Below, one piece after another: positions 57,398-64,000 of a stretch of 64,000 nucleotides of DNA (position 1 is its first letter; each line of letters begins with the position of its first letter). Position numbers and translations under genes: made by a program. The DNA is from Limnomonas spitsbergensis (taxonomy: Eukaryota; Chlorophyta; Chlorophyceae; Chlamydomonadales): NCBI GenBank assembly GCA_037349105.1, contig JAYJMM010000112.1:5292501-5356500 (forward strand), written 5' to 3'. The notes under the pieces are model-generated. The model worked only from the letters and a program-made list of their open reading frames with translations. It did not search any database and had not been told where the DNA came from.

Positions 57398-59474
57398 TTT
57401 GCTGATGGTCAGCTGTACCTTTTCCGGGCCACTGGTTACACCCATACAAGGGCGCCGACGCGCAAGGAGGTGACGAGGCAAATTACAGCCCAACTACCGT
57501 AAATGGACATGGGGTATGCACAACAAAACATTTGGTATTTTTGTAATCCGTCGCGCAACAAAAAACAATTTATAAACGGCCGCGCCGCAACGGCGAACAT
57601 TTAATTTGATTTAATGCCGCGCACCCCTTGATTTGATTTTGCGTCACGCATCAGTTACAATACAAATAATTTCCGTCCGCGCAGCTCTTTCAGCCGGTAA
57701 AGTAATACTCAGTCAAAACCCTCGTTTGATGCTAGGAAGGACAAAACAAAGTCAGGTATACTCAGCATAGTCATCGTCCTCCACCTTGTCACGTTCTTGG
57801 CCTCACTAAACGTTTGGTTGTTGGGGCCTCGAAACGTCAAGTATAGTCAGCACCCATCACTGCCCCAAGGATCGAGCTTCGCAATAGGGAATGGCGTGAG
57901 GATCACTAAACGGATGTCGAATCAATCATTCGTGCGCTGGCGTGCATTGTTTTTTATACTTGCTGTTTTTATTTCGCAAATGTTTATTAATAGCGCGCAC
58001 CCCCCGAATAGTTGTTGCGGCACCTGAACTCACACTCCGTGCAACGGCGAATTTCGAATTATTATTAGCTTTTAGCCATGTTTGCGCTTACCTATCATTA
58101 ATTAATTATTGAGCGAGGCCGGTACGTCGCCTTTCAAAAATGAACAACACGCAGAAGTTAGAGAAGGTATCAACGACAATCGCAACCGAATGTGCACCAG
58201 CCCGTACAACCCCAAGGCGTGTTGCCTTAGACGGCCTCACCGCCAAAGCGCCAACTCCCTTGCACGAGGGACACAGGATACGGGCCGTTTAGACAGACAA
58301 AAATACGTATTGTATTGTTTTGTATCGACACGGTCCACTATGGTGCACCGACTGGAAACCCACACTTGTGTCCCGTATTGGCCAAAATACCCGTATGGTA
58401 TCGGATTGTACCGTGTCGTATTACCATATTCCGCACCCTGTGTCCGTGCGGGCTCCACTAGTCCATAGCATTCGAGCTCGGAAACTGCCGAGATTGCGGC
58501 GGCCATGCAGAAGTCTCGAAATCCTTCATTCCCACGCTCTTCTATGCGCTCATTTACCTTGTGTGTACAAAGGTGCACATATATAGAGTACACATTGAAT
58601 GATGTTTTTCCGACGTTTGGCATGCTGCAATATCCCGGATCGGCCCACCGGGATCGGCCACAAATTGTTATTGGAGAGCATCCGTGTCCTAGCGCGTTAG
58701 ACTTGGACGTACACCGTCGGTGCGACCCCATTGATTGATGAATTATTAAAAACAACAATCACGGTTGGAAATTTGATCGTTAGCAGGGGCACTTGTATGT
58801 GAATAATTAATTATAAATTGGTAACGCCCTAAGGCACCCGCATTTCCATTTTTGACAAACGGCGTGTGAGTATTTCCGCTCGGAGGTGTGGGCCTCCAAT
58901 CCTAGTGGAGCAGCTGGGCCTTTTCACCGCTCCTCTCATGCATGGAGTCCTTAATGTTGGGCTCAATTGCCTAGTAGCATCACGTAATGAACGCGGGCCC
59001 GTCCTTCATGGGCTCCTATATTTTGGTTTCCATATTCCGTTGGCGATACGATGAAAGGAGGTGTTGCTTGTTTTTTTATTATTAATTACTTCGTTGTAGT
59101 CTTGTTTTGCTCCCATAACATACGGTTTCCATCCCACTTGTTCCCGTTGTGCTATGTTTGCTTTGCTACCAACTTACCATCGCCTGTCTATTACGGATTG
59201 GAGAATCTATACAACCGGAGCATGGCAGCCTTTATTAATTATGGTTGCCGTTGTGCGGTCGGCAATCAGTACATCATGTGCCGATGGTGCGACAATCCTA
59301 GCATAGAGACCCCACAACGTACGGCGCTCGACGAAAATGCCACGTTGCCTCGCACCGTTCTTTGGCGTACCGCACTTAGCCGCGGCGGGGAATCGAATCC
59401 GTTGCTCTCGCTGAAGTTCACGCCCTAAAACTCTGGACAGCCACACACTATTTGTTGTCATGACAGCCACACAT

Positions 59475-59578
59475 CGCCGCGACGGGGAATCGAACCCCGG
59501 TCTCCCGCGCTCTGGTGAGAAGAGTGATTTGTTACTCCCGCTGACAGGCGGGGATAATTACCATTATACGATCGCGAC
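59475..59578 (-). tRNA. tRNA-Asp(GTC), 32-nt intron, array copy 10
   Basis: Identical to copy 1 within the gene. It lies in the 2181-bp block, so gene-internal conservation is retained while flanks diverged. Confidence 0.92.
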
Positions 59579-61655
59579 TTTGCTGATGGTCAGCTGTACC
59601 TTTTCCGGGCCAGACTTTACACCCATACAAGGGCGCCGACGCGCAAGGAGGTGACGAGGCAAATTACAGCCCAACTACCGTAAATGGACATGGGGTATGC
59701 ACAACAAAACATTTGGTATTTTTGTAATCCGTCGCGCAACAAAAAACAATTTATAAACGGCCGCGCCGCAACGGCGAACATTTAATTTGATTTAATGCCG
59801 CGCACCCCTTGATTTGATTTTGCGTCACGCATCAGTTACAATACAAATAATTTCCGTCAGCGCAGCTCTTTCAGCCGGTAAAGTAATACTCAGTCAAAAC
59901 CCTCGTTTGATGCTAGGAAGGACAAAACAAAGTCAGGTATACTCAGCATAGTCATCGTCCTCCACCTTGTCACGTTCTTGGCCTCACTAAACGTTTGGTT
60001 GTTGGGGCCTCGAAACGTCAAGTATAGTCAGCACCCATCACTGCCCCAAGGATCGAGCTTCGCAATAGGGAATGGCGTGAGGATCACTAAACGGATGTCG
60101 AATCAATCATTCGTGCGCTAGCGTGCATTGTTTTTTATACTTGCTGTTTTTATTTCGCAAATGTTTATTAATAGCGCGCACCCCCCGAATAGTTGTTGCG
60201 GCACCTGAACTCACACTCCGTGCAACGGCGAATTTCGAATTATTATTAGCTTTTAGCCATGTTTGCGCTTACCTATCATTAATTAATTATTGAGCGAGGC
60301 CGGTACGTCGCCTTTCAAAAATGAACAACACGCAGAAGTTAGAGAAGGTATCAACGACAATCGCAACCGAATGTGCACCAGCCCGTACAACCCCAAGGCG
60401 TGTTGCCTTAGACGGCCTCACCGCCAAAGCGCCAACTCCCTTGCACGAGGGACACAGGATACGGGCCGTTTAGACAGACAAAAATACGTATTGTATTGTT
60501 TTGTATCGACACGGTCCACTATGGTGCACCGACTGGAAACCCACACTTGTGTCCCGTATTGGCCAAAATACCCGTATGGTATCGGATTGTACCGTGTCGT
60601 AGTACCATATTCCGCACCCTGTGTCCGTGCGGGCTCCACTAGTCCATAGCATTCGAGCTCGGAAACTGCCGAGATTGCGGCGGCCATGCAGAAGTCTCGA
60701 AATCCTTCATTCCCACGCTCTTCTATGCGCTCATTTACCTTGTGTGTACAAAGGTGCACATATATAGAGTACACATTGAATGATGTTTTTCCGACGTTTG
60801 GCATGCTGCAATATCCCGGATCGGCCCACCGGGATCGGCCACAAATTGTTATTGGAGAGCATCCGTGTCCTAGCGCGTTAGACTTGGACGTACACCGTCG
60901 GTGCGACCCCATTGATTGATGAATTATTAAAAACAACAATCACGGTTGGAAATTTGATCGTTAGCAGGGGCACTTGTATGTGAATAATTAATTATAAATT
61001 GGTAACGCCCTAAGGCACCCGCATTTCCATTTTTGACAAACGGCGTGTGAGTATTTCCGCTCGGAGGTGTGGGCCTCCAATCCTAGTGGAGCAGCTGGGC
61101 CTTTTCACCGCTCCTCTCATGCATGGAGTCCTTAATGTTGGGCTCAATTGCCTAGTAGCTTCACGTAATGAACGCGGGCCCGTCCTTCATGGGCTCCTAT
61201 ATTTTGGTTTCCATATTCCGTTGGCGATACGATGAAAGGAGGTGTTGCTTGTTTTTTTATTATTAATTACTTCGTTGTAGTCTTGTTTTGCTCCCATAAC
61301 ATACGGTTTCCATCCCACTTGTTCCCGTTGTGCTATGTTTGCTTTGCTACCAACTTACCATCGCCTGTCTATTACGGATTGGAGAATCTATACAACCGGA
61401 GCATGGCAGCCTTTATTAATTATGGTTGCCGTTGTGCGGTCGGCAATCAGTACATCATGTGCCGATGGTGCGACAATCCTAGCATGGAGACCCCACAACG
61501 TACGGCGCTCGACGAAAATGCCACGTTGCCTCGCACCGTTCTTTGGCGTACCGCACTTAGCCGCGGCGGGGAATCGAATCCGTTGCTCTCGCTGAAGTTC
61601 ACGCCCTAAAACTCTGGACAGCCACACACTATTTGTTGTCATGACAGCCACACAT

Positions 61656-61759
61656 CGCCGCGACGGGGAATCGAACCCCGGTCTCCCGCGCTCTGGTGAG
61701 AAGAGTGATTTGTTACTCCCGCTGACAGGCGGGGATAATTACCATTATACGATCGCGAC
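61656..61759 (-). tRNA. tRNA-Asp(GTC), 32-nt intron, array copy 11
   Basis: Identical to copy 1 within the gene. A downstream TTTT is present (CCCTAAAACTCTGG on plus). Confidence 0.92.
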
Positions 61760-63836
61760 TTTGCTGATGGTCAGCTGCACCTTTCCCGGGCCACTGGCTA
61801 CACCCATACAAGGGCGCCGACGCGCAAGGAGGTGACGAGGCAAATTACAGCCCAACTACCGTAAATGGACATGGGGTATGCACAACAAAACATTTGGTAT
61901 TTTTAAAATCCGTCGCGCAACAAAAAACAATTTATAAACGGCCGCGCCGCAACGGCGAACATTTAATTTGATTTAATGCCGCGCACCCCTTGATTTGATT
62001 TTGCGTCACGCATCAGTTACAATACAAATAATTTCCGTCCGCGCAGCTCTTTCAGCCGGTAAAGTAATACTCAGTCAAAACCCTCGTTTGATGCTAGGAA
62101 GGACAAAACAAAGTCAGGTATACTCAGCATAGTCATCGTCCTCCACCTTGTCACGTTCTTGGCCTCACTAAACGTTTGGTTGTTGGGGCCTCGAAACGTC
62201 AAGTATAGTCAGCACCCATCACTGCCCCAAGGATCGAGCTTCGCAATAGGGAATGGCGTGAGGATCACTAAACGGATGTCGAATCAATCATTCGTGCGCT
62301 AGCGTGCATTGTTTTTTATACTTGCTGTTTTTATTTCGCAAATGTTTATTAATAGCGCGCACCCCCCGAATAGTTGTTGCGGCACCTGAACTCACACTCC
62401 GTGCAACGGCGAATTTCGAATTATTATTAGCTTTTAGCCATGTTTGCGCTTACCTATCATTAATTAATTATTGAGCGAGGCCGGTACGTCGCCTTTCAAA
62501 AATGAACAACACGCAGAAGTTAGAGAAGGTATCAACGACAATCGCAACCGAATGTGCACCAGCCCGTACAACCCCAAGGCGTGTTGCCTTAGACGGCCTC
62601 ACCGCCAAAGCGCCAACTCCCTTGCACGAGGGACACAGGATACGGGCCGTTTAGACAGACAAAAATACGTATTGTATTGTTTTGTATCGACACGGTCCAC
62701 TATGGTGCACCGACTGGAAACCCACACTTGTGTCCCGTATTGGCCAAAATACCCGTATGGTATCGGATTGTACCGTATCGTAGTACCATATTCCGCACCC
62801 TGTGTCCGTGCGGGCTCCACTAGTCCATAGCATTCGAGCTCGGAAACTGCCGAGATTGCGGCGGCCATGCAGAAGTCTCGAAATCCTTCATTCCCACGCT
62901 CTTCTATGCGCTCATTTACCTTGTGTGTACAAAGGTGCACATATATAGAGTACACATTGAATGATGTTTTTCCGACGTTTGGCATGCTGCAATATCCCGG
63001 ATCGGCCCACCGGGATCGGCCACAAATTGTTATTGGAGAGCATCCGTGTCCTAGCGCGTTAGACTTGGACGTACACCGTCGGTGCGACCCCATTGATTGA
63101 TGAATTATTAAAAACAACAATCACGGTTGGAAATTTGATCGTTAGCAGGGGCACTTGTATGTGAATAATTAATTATAAATTGGTAACGCCCTAAGGCACC
63201 CGCATTTCCATTTTTGACAAACGGCGTGTGAGTATTTCCGCTCGGAGGTGTGGGCCTCCAATCCTAGTGGAGCAGCTGGGCCTTTTCACCGCTCCTCTCA
63301 TGCATGGAGTCCTTAATGTTGGGCTCAATTGCCTAGTAGCATCACGTAATGAACGCGGGCCCGTCCTTCATGGGCTCCTATATTTTGGTTTCCATATTCC
63401 GTTGGCGATACGATGAAAGGAGGTGTTGCTTGTTTTTTTATTATTAATTACTTCGTTGTAGTCTTGTTTTGCTCCCATAACATACGGTTTCCATCCCACT
63501 TGTTCCCGTTGTGCTATGTTTGCTTTGCTACCAACTTACCATCGCCTGTCTATTACGGATTGGAGAATCTATACAACCGGAGCATGGCAGCCTTTATTAA
63601 TTATGGTTGCCGTTGTGCGGTCGGCAATCAGTACATCATGTGCCGATGGTGCGACAATCCTAGCATAGAGACCCCACAACGTACGGTGCTCGACGAAAAT
63701 GCCACGTTGCCTCGCACCGTTCTTTGGCGTACCGCACTTAGCCGCGGCGGGGAATCGAATCCGTTGCTCTCGCTGAAGTTCACGCCCTAAAATTCTGGAC
63801 AGCCACACACTATTTGTTGTCATGACAGCCACACAT

Positions 63837-63940
63837 CGCCGCGACGGGGAATCGGACCCCGGTCTCCCGCGCTCTGGTGAGAAGAGTGGTTTGTTACTCC
63901 CGCTGACAGGCGGGGATAATTACCATTATACGATCGCGAC
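63837..63940 (-). tRNA. tRNA-Asp(GTC), array copy 12, B-box mutant
   Basis: The T loop TTCGATT has become TCCGATT, altering the invariant T55 and the B box (GGTTCGA to GGTCCGA). One intron base also differs (plus GAGTGGTTTG versus GAGTGATTTG). It is expected to impair TFIIIC binding, so it is probably a pseudo-copy. Confidence 0.75.
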
Positions 63941-64000
63941 TTTGCTGATGGTCAGCTGTACCTTTTCCGGGCCACTGGCTACACCCATACAAGGGCGCCG

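Larger units (their letters stand above)
55217..64000. repeat. Tandem array block 3, unit 2181 bp, runs off the window
   Basis: Intervals 55113-57294, 57294-59475, 59475-61656 and 61656-63837 are all 2181 bp. The difference is a ~51-bp deletion between CCACC repeats (junction CCTCCACCTTGTCACG, for example at 55598). Other markers are CAACGACAATCGC, CTATTACGGATTGG and AAATACGTATTG. The array continues past 64000, so its true length is unknown. Confidence 0.95.

Noticed and set aside
38220..64000. CRISPR-like array interpretation of the regular repeats
   Set aside because: Units are 2.2 kb with no short repeat/spacer alternation, and the genomic context is eukaryotic.

Overview
The window reads as nuclear DNA of a eukaryote, most likely a chlorophyte green alga (Chlamydomonadales-like). 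Evidence: multi-intron genes with GT-AG introns, an F-box/ankyrin protein of a type I associate with such algae, a tRNA-Asp closest to plant tRNA-Asp, LINE, hAT-like and CACTA-like transposons, and very heavy minisatellite content. The species is not identified; the lineage call is inference.

Layout. 0-1.9 kb: intact single-exon F-box/ankyrin gene (+). 1.9-4.1 kb: intergenic, with a LINE C-terminal remnant and an isolated last exon resembling an EngB-type GTPase (-). 4.1-12.3 kb: a decayed eRF3 (translation release factor GTPase) gene (+), broken by an hAT-like insertion, an in-frame TGA, frameshifts and lost splice sites or exons. 12.3-17.0 kb: two large minisatellites. 17.8-31.4 kb: a 12-exon major facilitator gene (-), for which every exon could be placed. 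The exons sum to 1680 nt (559 codons plus stop) with consistent phases, and about 88% of the gene is intron. Nearly every intron is built from degenerate tandem copies of the adjacent exon-intron junction. 32.4-38.5 kb: an old, rearranged edge of a satellite array, carrying a 5'-truncated LINE and a CACTA-like element. 38.2-64.0 kb (window end): a head-to-tail array of about 2.2-kb units, its first unit split by a second hAT-like element.

Main discovery. Each 2.2-kb unit carries one tRNA-Asp(GTC) gene on the minus strand, interrupted by a 32-nt intron at the canonical 37/38 position: 12 copies plus one diverged relic. The mature 72-nt cloverleaf pairs fully in the acceptor, anticodon and T stems. 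The array therefore looks like a Pol III gene array riding on a satellite. Unit lengths (2226, then 2230/2231, then 2181 bp) fall into contiguous blocks. Subtracting each transposon plus one target-site copy restores the expected unit length, which confirms the transposon boundaries.

The genes do not form a pathway. The unifying theme is genome dynamics: tandem duplication at exon edges, in minisatellites, in ankyrin repeats and in the tRNA array, plus transposon insertion.
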